Shown: positions 40,807 through 49,558 of the stretch, piece after piece
Layout: each line of letters starts with the position of its first letter
Position numbering within the stretch: position 1 is the first letter of the stretch
DNA from: JAUIIK01 sp041390865
GTDB taxonomy: Bacteria; Chloroflexota; Chloroflexia; Thermomicrobiales; CFX8
Assembly: GCA_041390865.1 (NCBI GenBank)
Contig: JAWKPC010000005.1
Span: 1-64,000, forward strand
Direction of reading: 5' to 3'
Length of the DNA stretch: 64,000 bases
Made by a program: the position numbers and the translations under genes
Notes under the pieces: model-generated
Databases searched by the model: none
Seen by the model: the letters and a program-made list of their open reading frames with translations, nothing else
Told to the model about the DNA's origin: nothing

Positions 40807-41778
40807 ATGGCTAAAGAAACGACGATCCAGGGATCGGCGCGCGAAGCCGAACTCTCTCATCTCTTTAAAGAGGTACGAGACCGACCGTCCGGGTTTCGCC
40901 GGGCGGCCCGGATGCTCCGCAAGAACCGGATCGGGATCATCGGCGCACTGGTCCTGCTGCTCGTCGCCGGCGCGGCGATCTTCGCCCCGATCATCGCTCC
41001 CCACGATCCGGATGCGGCAGACATAACGTCGCGGCTGACCTGCCCGGCGTTCACCAGCTGCCCGCGCTACGGCACAAGCGAAACGATCGAGGGATCGACG
41101 AACCACTTGCTCGGGACGGACAACCTCGGCAGGGACATACTTTCGCGCTTGATCTACGGAGCCCGCGTCTCGCTGATCGTCGGGATCACGGCCGTGGTCC
41201 TCGGCGCGGCGGCCGGCTCGAGCCTCGGCCTGATTTCCGGCTTTTACGGAGGGATCGCCGACTCGTTGATCATGAGGGTCGGCGACATCTTCCTCGCCTT
41301 CCCCTATCTGTTGCTGGCTATCGCAATCGTTGCGGTGCTCGGCGGAGGGCTGCTCAACGTCATCATCGTGCTCGCAATAGCCGGGTGGGTGCCCTATGCG
41401 CGTCTGGTGCGCGGCTCGATCCTCTCCGCCCGGGAGCAGGAATACGTCACCGCTGCCAGAGCGATCGGCGTCCGGGACTCGGTCCTTCTGGCCAAGCACA
41501 TGCTGCCGAATGTGCTGACGCCGATCATCGTCTACGGCACCTTCGCCGTCGCCGCGACGATCATCGCGGAAGCGGGATTGTCGTTCCTCGGCCTCGGCGT
41601 CGGCACGAAGATCCCGACCTGGGGCAACATGCTCTCGGATGGCCGTGCCTACATCTCGACCGCCTGGTGGCTCGCCACGATCCCCGGACTCGCCATCATG
41701 GTGACCGTTCTCTCGATCAATCTGATCGGCGACTGGCTCCGCGACGCCCTCGACCCGCAGTTGCGGAACATCGAGTAG
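40807..41778 (+). CDS. Peptide ABC transporter permease, DppC-type
   Basis: 323 residues, DppC/OppC-like permease. After an N-terminal cytoplasmic tail and helix come HLLGTDNLGRDILSRLIYGAR, the family signature, then membrane helices and the EAA loop (EYVTAARAIGVRDSVLLAKH). ATG 40807 has GGGGAGG 5 nt upstream. An inserted segment with two cysteines (CPAFTSC, near residues 78-84) in the first periplasmic loop is longer than usual. The ATPase subunits DppD and DppF expected next are absent; an acyl-CoA dehydrogenase follows. Confidence 0.94.
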   Translation: MAKETTIQGSAREAELSHLFKEVRDRPSGFRRAARMLRKNRIGIIGALVLLLVAGAAIFAPIIAPHDPDAADITSRLTCPAFTSCPRYGTSETIEGSTNHLLGTDNLGRDILSRLIYGARVSLIVGITAVVLGAAAGSSLGLISGFYGGIADSLIMRVGDIFLAFPYLLLAIAIVAVLGGGLLNVIIVLAIAGWVPYARLVRGSILSAREQEYVTAARAIGVRDSVLLAKHMLPNVLTPIIVYGTFAVAATIIAEAGLSFLGLGVGTKIPTWGNMLSDGRAYISTAWWLATIPGLAIMVTVLSINLIGDWLRDALDPQLRNIE

Positions 41779-41895
41779 ACGCGGCATGACCTAGAAACGA
41801 ACTCGATCGCCGCCCGATTGACAAGCGACATCCCGGCGGCTAGCGTTCAGGTACTTCGACATCCGAGCGTTGCTTCGGCGAGAGGATAGACCTCG

Positions 41896-43131
41896 ATGGA
41901 TCTCCGCTACACCCAGGAAGATCAGGCGTTCCAGCAGGAAGTTCGGGAATGGCTGGAGGCGAATGTGCCCCGGCAGAAAATCCGGACGATGGAAGAACGC
42001 CAGGCATGGCACCGGAAGCTCTACGACGCCGGATACGTCGGTATGGGCTGGCCGAAGGAATACGGCGGCAGGGAAGCCAGGCCGATGGAGCAGGCCATCG
42101 TCGCCGAGGAAATGGCCCGGATCAACGCCCCGGCCGGGGTCAACGGGCTCGGGATCGGCATCGTCGGCCCGACGTTGATCCATCACGGAACCGACGAACA
42201 GAAGAAGCGCTTCCTCAAGAACATCCTCTCCGGCGAGGAGCTCTGGTGCCAGCTCTATTCCGAGCCCAACTCGGGCTCAGATCTGGCGAGTCTCCAGTGC
42301 CGGGCCGAAATCGACGGCGACACCTTCATCGTCAACGGACAGAAGATCTGGACCAGTGGAGGGCACCACTCAGACTGGGGCCTGATGCTCGCCCGGACTG
42401 ACCCGCGCGCCCAGAAGCATGACGGCATCTCCTGCATGCTCGTCGATCTGCGGAGCGAGGGCGTCGATGCGCGCCCGCTCAAGCAAGTCAACGGCGACAC
42501 CGGATTCTCCGAGATCTTCTTCAGCAACGTCGTCGTTCCGGCCGACAACCTGATCGGCGAGCTGAACACCGGCTGGCGCATCGCCCAGACGACGCTCTCC
42601 TACGAGCGAGGAGGCAGCCTGATGGCCGCCGTCAGCCAGAACCAGCGGATCTTCAGTCGTCTGTTGGAGGTTGCGACGGCGCTACAGAAGGACGGCAAGC
42701 GCGGCATCGACGATCCCAACATCCGTCGCCGCATCGGCGAGATCTACCGGGAGATCGAAGTTCTCCGCTATGCCGCCGTCCGAATCTTGAGCCGGCTTGA
42801 AAAGGGACAGCGGCCCGGACCCGAGTCGTCAGTCGCCAAGCTGCACCGGTCGGAACTGAACAAGCGGGTTCAGAATCTGATCGTCGACATCCTCGGTCCC
42901 TACGGGCTAATCGCCGCAGACGGACCGGACGAGCTCCGCCTCGATGAAGACGCCGAGTTCGGTGAATCCGGCACCTGGGGTTACGCGTTCGCCGCCTCGT
43001 ACGGCGGAACGATCGCCGCCGGGACCTCCGAGGTCCAGAAGAACATACTCGGCGAGCGGGTCCTCGGCATGCCGAAGGAAATCCGTGCCGATCGAATTCA
43101 ACTGGCCGAGGCATCGAAGCGTCCATCCTGA
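41896..43131 (+). CDS. Acyl-CoA dehydrogenase family protein
   Basis: 411 residues. N-terminal helical domain (YTQEDQAFQQEVREWLEANVP), central beta domain with the FAD-contact segment WCQLYSEPNSGSDLASLQ and KIWTSGGHHSDW, and C-terminal helices with SYERGG and GTSEVQKNILGERVLGMP. Oxidises acyl-CoA thioesters to enoyl-CoA, passing electrons to electron-transfer flavoprotein. It follows the transporter by about 115 nt and may belong to the same regulon. ATG 41896 has GAGAGGA 9 nt upstream. Exact substrate unknown. Confidence 0.94.
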   Translation: MDLRYTQEDQAFQQEVREWLEANVPRQKIRTMEERQAWHRKLYDAGYVGMGWPKEYGGREARPMEQAIVAEEMARINAPAGVNGLGIGIVGPTLIHHGTDEQKKRFLKNILSGEELWCQLYSEPNSGSDLASLQCRAEIDGDTFIVNGQKIWTSGGHHSDWGLMLARTDPRAQKHDGISCMLVDLRSEGVDARPLKQVNGDTGFSEIFFSNVVVPADNLIGELNTGWRIAQTTLSYERGGSLMAAVSQNQRIFSRLLEVATALQKDGKRGIDDPNIRRRIGEIYREIEVLRYAAVRILSRLEKGQRPGPESSVAKLHRSELNKRVQNLIVDILGPYGLIAADGPDELRLDEDAEFGESGTWGYAFAASYGGTIAAGTSEVQKNILGERVLGMPKEIRADRIQLAEASKRPS

Positions 43132-43170
43132 CCGCACGGTCCGGATCACGGACCAGAAAGCTACATCGCG

Positions 43171-43740
43171 ATGAACGCGTGGGCTGATTCACTCGTGCGG
43201 CGCATTAGCGCAATGCACAATCTCTGGAGCATCGGCGTTCGGGACCTGACACTCGAACAGGTCAACCACTACGAGCGCGCCGGGGTGCTGCCGATCGCCT
43301 TTTCGCTGCTCCACTTCGTCCGAAGCGAGGACAATGCTACGAGCCGGTACTTGCTTAACGATGCGACCGTCTGGGAACGAGATCGGTGGGGTGAACGAAT
43401 CGGCCCTACCGTCGAAGACGTCGGGCGAGGGACACCGATGGCAGTAGCTGAAAGCCTTCGGTTTCGTGATGTGGACGCTTGGCGCGACTACCAGTCTGCC
43501 GTATTCCATCGAACCGAAGGCGCACTTTCAGCGCTTCCAGAGGATCGACTCAACGAGACACCGCTTGGCCCTGAGCTTCCGGCATCGATGGCAGGAGCGT
43601 TCATCTCCTACGTCATACAGCCCGGTTCCGCGCCAACCCTTCTCGACGTGATCGAATGTTTCGTCTACCAACACGGCATCCGGCATCTGGGCGAGCTCGA
43701 GCATGCACGCGCCCTGGTTGGACTGTCCGGAACGAGCTAG
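43171..43740 (+). CDS. DinB-like four-helix protein
   Basis: 189 residues resembling the DinB/YfiT superfamily: a first helix with MHNLWSIGVRDLTLEQVN, LLHFVRSEDNATSRYLL (metal-type His), and a C-terminal FVYQHGIRHLGELEHARAL with the conserved His-x3-His. DinB-fold proteins bind a divalent metal and act as thiol-dependent transferases or are of unknown function. There is no clear ribosome site at ATG 43171; ATG 43213 is an alternative start. Same strand as the acyl-CoA dehydrogenase, 39 nt downstream. Confidence 0.78.
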   Translation: MNAWADSLVRRISAMHNLWSIGVRDLTLEQVNHYERAGVLPIAFSLLHFVRSEDNATSRYLLNDATVWERDRWGERIGPTVEDVGRGTPMAVAESLRFRDVDAWRDYQSAVFHRTEGALSALPEDRLNETPLGPELPASMAGAFISYVIQPGSAPTLLDVIECFVYQHGIRHLGELEHARALVGLSGTS

Positions 43741-43941
43741 GCGCGATCGAAACGAGTGCCATTCTGGCCCCGCCCAGATGATGAACGGGCTTTCCATCCA
43801 CCGGGCCAAAACACGGCAGCAGCGCGTCCAGCCGATCTGTCCTGTAGCACTCCGCTGACCTGTATCCGCTGGCTCGCCTCGAACAATGGAATGATTAACC
43901 CGAGCGGCCCCGTATGCCATCCCGATGCGGATCGTCTATCC

Positions 43942-45291
43942 ATGTCCAGCACATCCAACAACCAGGGGCGAGTACGCGAGGCTTCGCGCCTCGAACAACT
44001 CTTCAGACCGCTCGACCGGCTGTTCGAGACCCAGGCAGCCAGCGGCGTTGTTCTGCTCATCGCCGCAATACTTGCGTTCGTCTGGGCGAACTCGCCCTGG
44101 GCGTCGAGCTATTCGAGCCTGTGGGAAACGCAGATTGACATCGCCATCGGCGGCGACTACGGGATCTCCAAATCGCTCGTCCACTGGATCAATGATGGCT
44201 TGATGACGCTATTCTTCGTCGTCGTCGGACTGGAGATCAAACGAGAAGTCCTGGTCGGAGAGATATCCAGCCTTCGCCGCGCCGCATTTCCGCTGGCCGC
44301 CGCGCTCGGCGGAGCCATCGTCCCGGCTGCGATCTTTCTCTCGCTGAACTGGGGACAGCCAACCTCGACCGGCTGGGGTATACCGCTCGCCACGGACATC
44401 GCATTCGTCCTGGGTATCCTGGCGCTCTTGCGCAGTCGTATCCCGCCCTCATTCAAGGTCCTCGTCACCGCAGCAGCCATCGTCGATGATATTCTCGCGA
44501 TCCTGATCATCGCCTTCTTCTACACCGAACAGCTCCGGCTGACCTATCTCGGCCTTGCAACCGTCCTCATGGCGCTGCTCATCGCCGTCAACCTGCTGCG
44601 GGTGAATCGCCCGGTGATCTACGCGCTGCTCGGAGTCGGCCTCTGGCTGGCGCTATCAAAATCAGGGGTGCACGCGACGCTCGCCGGCGTACTGCTGGCG
44701 ATGGCGACGCCGGCCCGGGCGAGAGTGATCAGCGAGTCGTTCATCCAGCGCGGGCTCGACAGACTCCGGGATCTCGACGAACCGGTCGATCTGGATTCAA
44801 GCGTTCTCGTCGATGAGAACCGCCGAGCGGCCCTGCGGGACCTTGACAGCATCACCCAGCGGGCACAGTCGCCGATGATCCGTATGGAGGAAGCGCTCGA
44901 TCCCTGGGTCGCCTACCTGATCGTGCCACTCTTCGCCCTCGCCAATGCCGGAGTGCAGATCGATTCCGGCGTCGGCGAAATCGTGACATCCACGCTCGGC
45001 CTTGGCGTCATCCTCGGGCTGGTCGCCGGCAAGCAGATCGGCATCATGGCCGCGGCATTCCTCGTCACACGGCTCGGCCTCGCCGAACTGCCGGAACGGG
45101 TGACCTGGCGTCACATCTACGGGATGGCCTGGCTCGGCGGGATAGGTTTCACCGTCTCGCTGTTCATCACCGACCTGGCCTTCGATTCCAGCGACAACCT
45201 GACAATGGCGAAGATCGGCATTCTCACGGCCTCGGTGATCGCTGCCTGCGGCGGCTACCTTGTCCTCCGGACAGCGAACGGCGCCGACTGA
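43942..45291 (+). CDS. nhaA: Na+/H+ antiporter NhaA
   Basis: About 450 residues. Exchanges sodium for protons across the cytoplasmic membrane. The family core is clear: ANSPWASSY, INDGLMTLFFVVVGLEIKREVLVGE, PLATDIAFVLGILALL, and the ion-binding aspartate pair in IVDDILAIL (around residues 181-182), then GGIGFTVSLFITDLAF. Longer than E. coli NhaA (388 residues) because of an extra hydrophilic loop (about residues 255-315). The start at ATG 43942 is chosen by homology; upstream sequence in frame has no ribosome site and reads unlike NhaA. Confidence 0.95.
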   Translation: MSSTSNNQGRVREASRLEQLFRPLDRLFETQAASGVVLLIAAILAFVWANSPWASSYSSLWETQIDIAIGGDYGISKSLVHWINDGLMTLFFVVVGLEIKREVLVGEISSLRRAAFPLAAALGGAIVPAAIFLSLNWGQPTSTGWGIPLATDIAFVLGILALLRSRIPPSFKVLVTAAAIVDDILAILIIAFFYTEQLRLTYLGLATVLMALLIAVNLLRVNRPVIYALLGVGLWLALSKSGVHATLAGVLLAMATPARARVISESFIQRGLDRLRDLDEPVDLDSSVLVDENRRAALRDLDSITQRAQSPMIRMEEALDPWVAYLIVPLFALANAGVQIDSGVGEIVTSTLGLGVILGLVAGKQIGIMAAAFLVTRLGLAELPERVTWRHIYGMAWLGGIGFTVSLFITDLAFDSSDNLTMAKIGILTASVIAACGGYLVLRTANGAD

Positions 45292-45395
45292 GAGCCGGTA
45301 CGGAACCCATCGAGACCAGGCAGCCAACATCTCACCTCGCCAGTACGGACGCTAGAATGTCTCCAGCATTCGTTGTTTGTTGCTGAGAGGAAACT

Positions 45396-46667
45396 ATGAA
45401 CGATCAGGAGAAGGCTGCTTTCGAGCGGGTCGAAACGATGACCGATACGGTCGTCGGACACTTCAAGGATGTCATCGCCGTCGATACCAGCGTTCCACCG
45501 GGACTGAACTATGACCGCTTCGTCGACATCGTGGAGCCGAAGTTCCAGGCGCTCGGGTTCGAGACCGAGCGCGTCGTCATCCCCCAGGAACACATCGACA
45601 AGATCCCTCTTCCGCTTGAGGGCCCCCGGGTCAACCTCGTCGCGACCCGGACGTCACCGAAGAGCAACGGCGAGAAGGTGACGATCTACGCCCATATGGA
45701 TGTCGTGCCAATCGAAGAAGGCTGGACGCACGAGCCATTCGCGGCAACCGTCGAGGACGGCAAGATCTTCGGCCGGGGCACGGCGGATATGAAAGGCGCG
45801 ATTGCCTCCCTGCTGACGGCCATCGAGGTCATGGATGCCGAGGGAATCGAGCCGAGCTACGACCTGATCGTTTGCATCTGCACGGACGAGGAGATCGGTG
45901 GCTACCCGGGGATCTGGCATCTCGCAAAGGAGGGTTACGTCCAGGGCCACATGCTCTGCCTTGAAGGCGGCCAGGACCCGCGGATCAGCCTGGCTTCGGC
46001 CGGAGCCGTCGATGTCACGGTCACGACGATCGGCCGCAGCGGCCACTCGGGAATGAACTTCGTCGCAGTCAACGCAATCGACGGAATCATCCCGGTGCTC
46101 AATGAGCTCTACGCGCTGAAGCTTCAGGTCGAAGCGCGCGAGTCCGAGGTGCCGGGACCGGCCCACCCCGATGCCCCGTCGGACAAGATGACGCCGATGT
46201 TCAACCTTGCCGTCATCAATGCCGGCCGCAAGTCCAACATCGTTCCATCATCCTGTAGCCTGATCATCAACCGACGCTACATCCCGGACGAGTCGTTCGA
46301 CGATGTCGTCAGCGAGATCCGGGACGCGATCGATCGGGGCATGGAGAAAAGCGTCGCCGAGGACGTCAAAGTCGAGGTGTTCCATGTCTACCCGGCGATG
46401 AAGACAGCCGGCCTGAAAGGCGAGCACACCCGGAAGATGGTCGAGGCCTACAAACTCGTCCATGGCTACTCCGACGATGACTTCGTCGCCTCCGGCGGCT
46501 CAGGATCGACCGACATGGCCAATGTCCATCAGGAGCTCGGATGGACAGATATCCCGTTCAGCGGCCCGGGCCGGATGGATTCACGTGCCCACGGCGCCGA
46601 CGAATTCGTCCGGGTCGATGACGTCCTGGCCCACATGAAGGTGCTCATTCACTACCTGGCGTTCTAG
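45396..46667 (+). CDS. M20-family metallopeptidase (ArgE/DapE-like)
   Basis: 423 residues, a dizinc cytoplasmic hydrolase. Metal and catalytic motifs: IYAHMDVVPIEEGW, FGRGTADMKGAIASLL, ICTDEEIGGYPG (Glu-Glu), then a dimerisation domain with GRSGHSGMNFVAVNAI and the C-terminal SGSTDMANVHQELG. ArgE/DapE relatives deacylate N-acyl amino acids or cleave small peptides; the exact substrate is not evident. ATG 45396 has GAGAGGAAA just upstream. A perfect 15-bp hairpin after the gene ends the transcript. Confidence 0.93.
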   Translation: MNDQEKAAFERVETMTDTVVGHFKDVIAVDTSVPPGLNYDRFVDIVEPKFQALGFETERVVIPQEHIDKIPLPLEGPRVNLVATRTSPKSNGEKVTIYAHMDVVPIEEGWTHEPFAATVEDGKIFGRGTADMKGAIASLLTAIEVMDAEGIEPSYDLIVCICTDEEIGGYPGIWHLAKEGYVQGHMLCLEGGQDPRISLASAGAVDVTVTTIGRSGHSGMNFVAVNAIDGIIPVLNELYALKLQVEARESEVPGPAHPDAPSDKMTPMFNLAVINAGRKSNIVPSSCSLIINRRYIPDESFDDVVSEIRDAIDRGMEKSVAEDVKVEVFHVYPAMKTAGLKGEHTRKMVEAYKLVHGYSDDDFVASGGSGSTDMANVHQELGWTDIPFSGPGRMDSRAHGADEFVRVDDVLAHMKVLIHYLAF

Positions 46668-46681
46668 CTCGACATTGAGGT

Positions 46682-46722
46682 CACGGCCGGTTGTCGGCAA
46701 GCTACGTCGACAACCGGCCGTG
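46682..46722. terminator. Bidirectional terminator between M20 and DUF3303 genes
   Basis: A perfect 15-bp stem (CACGGCCGGTTGTCG with CGACAACCGGCCGTG) and an 11-nt loop, 14 nt past the M20 stop and about 45 nt past the convergent DUF3303 stop. The T tract is modest (CTTGATTATT). Confidence 0.75.
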
Positions 46723-46766
46723 CTTGATTATTCGAGGTGAGGCTCCACGACCCGGACGGTCTCTTG

Positions 46767-47003
46767 CTAAGGAACCACCGGGACGAACTCGACGGCGGCG
46801 AGTCCGCGCCATTCGAGCGCCAATTCCTCAAGGAACGCAGGATCGTCGCACTCCATCAGCTGAAAGCAGCGCCCGAAGCTTGCTTCGTTCCAGCTATCAA
46901 CGTAGACGAGCCCCTCCGGCAAACCCCGTCCGCGATTGCGCAGCCGCTGGTAGATCGGAATCAGGTCCGCGTTGTTGAAATGCCCGATCTCCATGAACAG
47001 CAT
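46767..47003 (-). CDS. DUF3303 family protein
   Basis: 78 residues: MLFMEIGHFNN, IYQRLRNRGRGLPEGLVYVDSW, FGRCFQLMECDDPAFLEELALEW and a closing VEFVPVV. This is the full length and pattern of the DUF3303 family of small dimeric alpha/beta proteins with a conserved Cys-Phe-Gln-Leu-Met-Glu strand. Function unknown. It lies 23 nt downstream of the second polysaccharide deacetylase and is probably co-transcribed. Confidence 0.88.
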   Translation of the reverse strand: MLFMEIGHFNNADLIPIYQRLRNRGRGLPEGLVYVDSWNEASFGRCFQLMECDDPAFLEELALEWRGLAAVEFVPVVP

Positions 47004-47026
47004 TGGACGTGCTCCGTCAGCGATGT

Positions 47027-47854
47027 TCAGGCGGGCCAGGTCTCAATCTGATTGTTCCCCGCCCCGGCCGCCCAGGCGGACAGTTCGCCGCAGGTCGTCA
47101 TCCAGACGTTCGGATAACTCTGGATCAGTCTAAGGAGCTCTTCGACCGCCCGCAGCCTGACTGCTCGTCCGGAGCCAACGTCCCCTCGGGGATGGAGCGT
47201 GAGGTTGAAGAGTCCGCCGATGCGGTAGACCGATATGAACTCGGTCCGCCAGGCTCGCTGGACGACATCGGGAGATCTCCGCAGGCGATAGTAGTGGCTA
47301 TCACTGGCCGTCTGGAAGACGGGGAGTTCGATGATGCGCTCGCCGTTTTCCGTCTCAACAACGTAGGGCAGATCATCGTCGCAATAGCTGCTATCATACC
47401 GGTACGCGCGCGCAGCGAGAATGGCCCGGGTCTCGCTGGTCATCAATCCGTGAGGAGCACGCCAACCCGCAGGCCGGATGCCGAGCACCTTATCGAACGC
47501 TTCTTCGCTTCGCGCCAGAACCTGATCCTGCTGATCCGGACTGAGCATGCTGAAGTCCTCATGGAGAAAGCCGTGACCGGCGATCTCGTGACCGCGGTCC
47601 CGTATCTCGCGAACCAGATCCGGATCCCGCTCCACATCCCAACCTGGAACGAAGAATGTCGAACGAATCTGCAGCCGGTCGAGCAAGTCGAGGATCCGCG
47701 GCGTGCCGGTCTGCGTTCCATATCGACCGTAGGAGTAACGCCCCCATAGCGCCCCATCCGGCCATTCGCGACGCTCGACGCTTTCGCCGTCATAATTGAC
47801 CGTGACGACGACGGCGCACTGCCTGCCGTCCTGCCAGATCGTCCTCCCGTTCAT
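47027..47854 (-). CDS. Polysaccharide-deacetylase family protein, second of a pair
   Basis: 275 residues with a NodB-type barrel: VTVNYDGES, RSTFFVPGWDVERDPDLVREI, GHEIAGHGFLHED (metal-binding His-x3-His), GWRAPHG and a C-terminal TLHPRGDVGSG. It belongs to the subgroup with peptidoglycan deacetylase PgdA and imidase or allantoinase-like enzymes. In motif 1 the usual catalytic-base Asp is Asn (VNYDG against VDFDG in the upstream paralogue), so activity may differ or be absent. Its ATG overlaps the upstream stop as ATGA, so the two are translated in concert. Confidence 0.88.
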   Translation of the reverse strand: MNGRTIWQDGRQCAVVVTVNYDGESVERREWPDGALWGRYSYGRYGTQTGTPRILDLLDRLQIRSTFFVPGWDVERDPDLVREIRDRGHEIAGHGFLHEDFSMLSPDQQDQVLARSEEAFDKVLGIRPAGWRAPHGLMTSETRAILAARAYRYDSSYCDDDLPYVVETENGERIIELPVFQTASDSHYYRLRRSPDVVQRAWRTEFISVYRIGGLFNLTLHPRGDVGSGRAVRLRAVEELLRLIQSYPNVWMTTCGELSAWAAGAGNNQIETWPA

Positions 47855-48714
47855 GTGCGCGCTCCTATCCGGCGAGTCGTATCGAGGAATCCGTTCTCGG
47901 GCTGCAGGCACCAGCGGGCCAGATCACCGAGGCGCATGAACCGGACGCCGGAATACCGGCGGATTGCCGGGATCAGGCGTTCGATCACCGAAGCTCTGGA
48001 GGGGATCCCGGAGCCGAACCCGGCCCGAGGATGGAACGTCAGCATGAAGTAGCCGCCCTCGTGATAGATCGTGTCGAACTCGTCGAGCCATAGCGCGAGC
48101 ACCTCGTCCGGTGTCGCCGCGCCTTCGACATAGAGCGGAGTATCGTCCAGACTCGACGTGTTGTTCGGCAGTTCGATCATCTCCCGGGACGGCTCGCCGC
48201 TGACAATCGCCGGGTAGGGAAGATCGAAATCCTTGTCGCTGCTGTCGAAGATGTATCCCAGCTCCCGCAAGACCTTCAGCGTCTGAGCACTCTTCATCCC
48301 GCCCGGACTCCGCCAGCCGACCGGCGCTTCACCAGTCACATCCACAAGGATCTCGTGGGCCTTCTTGAGCAGCGGTCCCTCTTCGTCGACAGGAACCTCC
48401 CAACGCTCGTGAAGATACCCGTGCGCGCCGATCTCGTGACCGCTGGCAACGATCTCGCGCACCAGATCCGGATGATTCTCGGCGTCGAACCCCGGAACGA
48501 AGAAGGTAGATCGAATGTCGTTCCGTTCGAAAATATCGAGCATTCTCCGAATTCCGCGCCGGGCCGAGTATCCGCCGGCAGAGCGAATGCCGGCCGGATC
48601 GAAGCCCTGGCCAACTTCGTTGCCGGTTCCATCGAAGTCGACGGTCAGCATCGCGACGCACCGCGCGCCGCCCGGCCAGCGGTGATTTCTCGTGGACTGA
48701 ACACCACTATCCAT
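47851..48714 (-). CDS. Polysaccharide-deacetylase family protein, first of a pair
   Basis: About 287 residues, NodB fold: MLTVDFDGTGNE (catalytic-base and metal aspartates), RSTFFVPGFDAENHPDLVREI, GHEIGAHGYLHERWE (metal histidines), GWRSPGG and TFHPRAGFGSG. The chosen start is ATG 48714, with GGAGGAG 8 nt upstream; an ATG 18 nt earlier overlaps that ribosome site. No signal peptide, so the substrate is probably a small amide or imide rather than cell wall. Paralogue of the next gene, about 35-40 percent alike by eye. Confidence 0.9.
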   Translation of the reverse strand: MDSGVQSTRNHRWPGGARCVAMLTVDFDGTGNEVGQGFDPAGIRSAGGYSARRGIRRMLDIFERNDIRSTFFVPGFDAENHPDLVREIVASGHEIGAHGYLHERWEVPVDEEGPLLKKAHEILVDVTGEAPVGWRSPGGMKSAQTLKVLRELGYIFDSSDKDFDLPYPAIVSGEPSREMIELPNNTSSLDDTPLYVEGAATPDEVLALWLDEFDTIYHEGGYFMLTFHPRAGFGSGIPSRASVIERLIPAIRRYSGVRFMRLGDLARWCLQPENGFLDTTRRIGART

Positions 48715-48809
48715 ATCCAGATCTCCTCCCATGAACGCGCATCATAGACCGAGGATCGAGAAACGCCATCGAGCACCGCTTGGCAGCCTCAAATCCCTCG
48801 GTCGATAGC

Positions 48810-49478
48810 TCAGGGAGCCAGGCGCTCCTTCTTCCAGCTTCCGCCTCCAGCACGTGAGTACCGCACACGATCGTGCAAGCGGCTCGGCCGGCCTTTCCAG
48901 AACTCGATCACCTCCGGCTGCAACCGGTAACCACCCCAGAAGGGAGGGAGCGGCACCTCGTCCTGTCCATCAAATCGCTCTTCGAACTCCTGAACTCGAG
49001 CATCCAGTTCCCCGCGGTCGGCGATGACCTGGCTCTGCGGGGATGCCCAGGCGCCGATCTGGCTTCCCCGTGTCCGGGTGTGAAAGTACTCGGTGGATTC
49101 TTTTTCAGAGACCCGTTCCACGGCACCTTCTACACGAATCTGACGCCCGAGGTCGCCCCAGTAGAAGACCAGCGCGGCGTTTGGATTCACCCGGAGCTGA
49201 CCGCCCTTGCGGCTCTCGTGATTGGTAAAGAAGACGAAGCCCGACTGATCGACTCCTTTGAGAAGAGTAATCCGGGCCGACGGCCGTCCATCCTCATCAG
49301 CAGTCGCCAGGGTCATCGCATTCGGCAGGTGCAGTTCGGCGTCAATCGCGTCCTGCATCCATCGGCTGAACTGGGTGAGAGGATCGTCGTCGAGCTCCTC
49401 CGGGGTCATCCCCTCATCTGCATGCTCGCGGTAGATTGCCCGCAGCTTCCGACTAACATCGTTGCTCATCGCGATCAT
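48810..49478 (-). CDS. pdxH: Pyridoxamine 5'-phosphate oxidase
   Basis: 222 residues. FMN-dependent oxidation of pyridoxine or pyridoxamine phosphate to pyridoxal phosphate, the final step of vitamin B6 supply. Family motifs: NAMTLATADEDGRPSARITLLKG, GFVFFTNHESRKGGQL, RQIRVEGAVERVS, EFWKGRPSRLHDRVRY near the C-terminus. ATG 49478 or the ATG three codons later (49469) could be the start. It diverges from the SLC13 gene with about 80 nt between. PLP is needed by the aminotransferase and desulfhydrase in this window. Confidence 0.95.
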   Translation of the reverse strand: MIAMSNDVSRKLRAIYREHADEGMTPEELDDDPLTQFSRWMQDAIDAELHLPNAMTLATADEDGRPSARITLLKGVDQSGFVFFTNHESRKGGQLRVNPNAALVFYWGDLGRQIRVEGAVERVSEKESTEYFHTRTRGSQIGAWASPQSQVIADRGELDARVQEFEERFDGQDEVPLPPFWGGYRLQPEVIEFWKGRPSRLHDRVRYSRAGGGSWKKERLAP

Positions 49479-49558
49479 CGCCTCTCACTTGATTCGTGCC
49501 CGAGTTCCGGCAACCTGCGACAATTCAAACACGGATATCGACGGGAGGAATGCGGCCG

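Noticed and set aside
38094..41787. Long minus-strand open frames opposite the peptide transporter genes
   Set aside because: Shadows caused by codon bias; residues are Arg/Asp/Val-rich without motifs.
43942..45291. Earlier NhaA start at 43756
   Set aside because: The extra 62 residues do not resemble NhaA and have no ribosome site at the first ATG.
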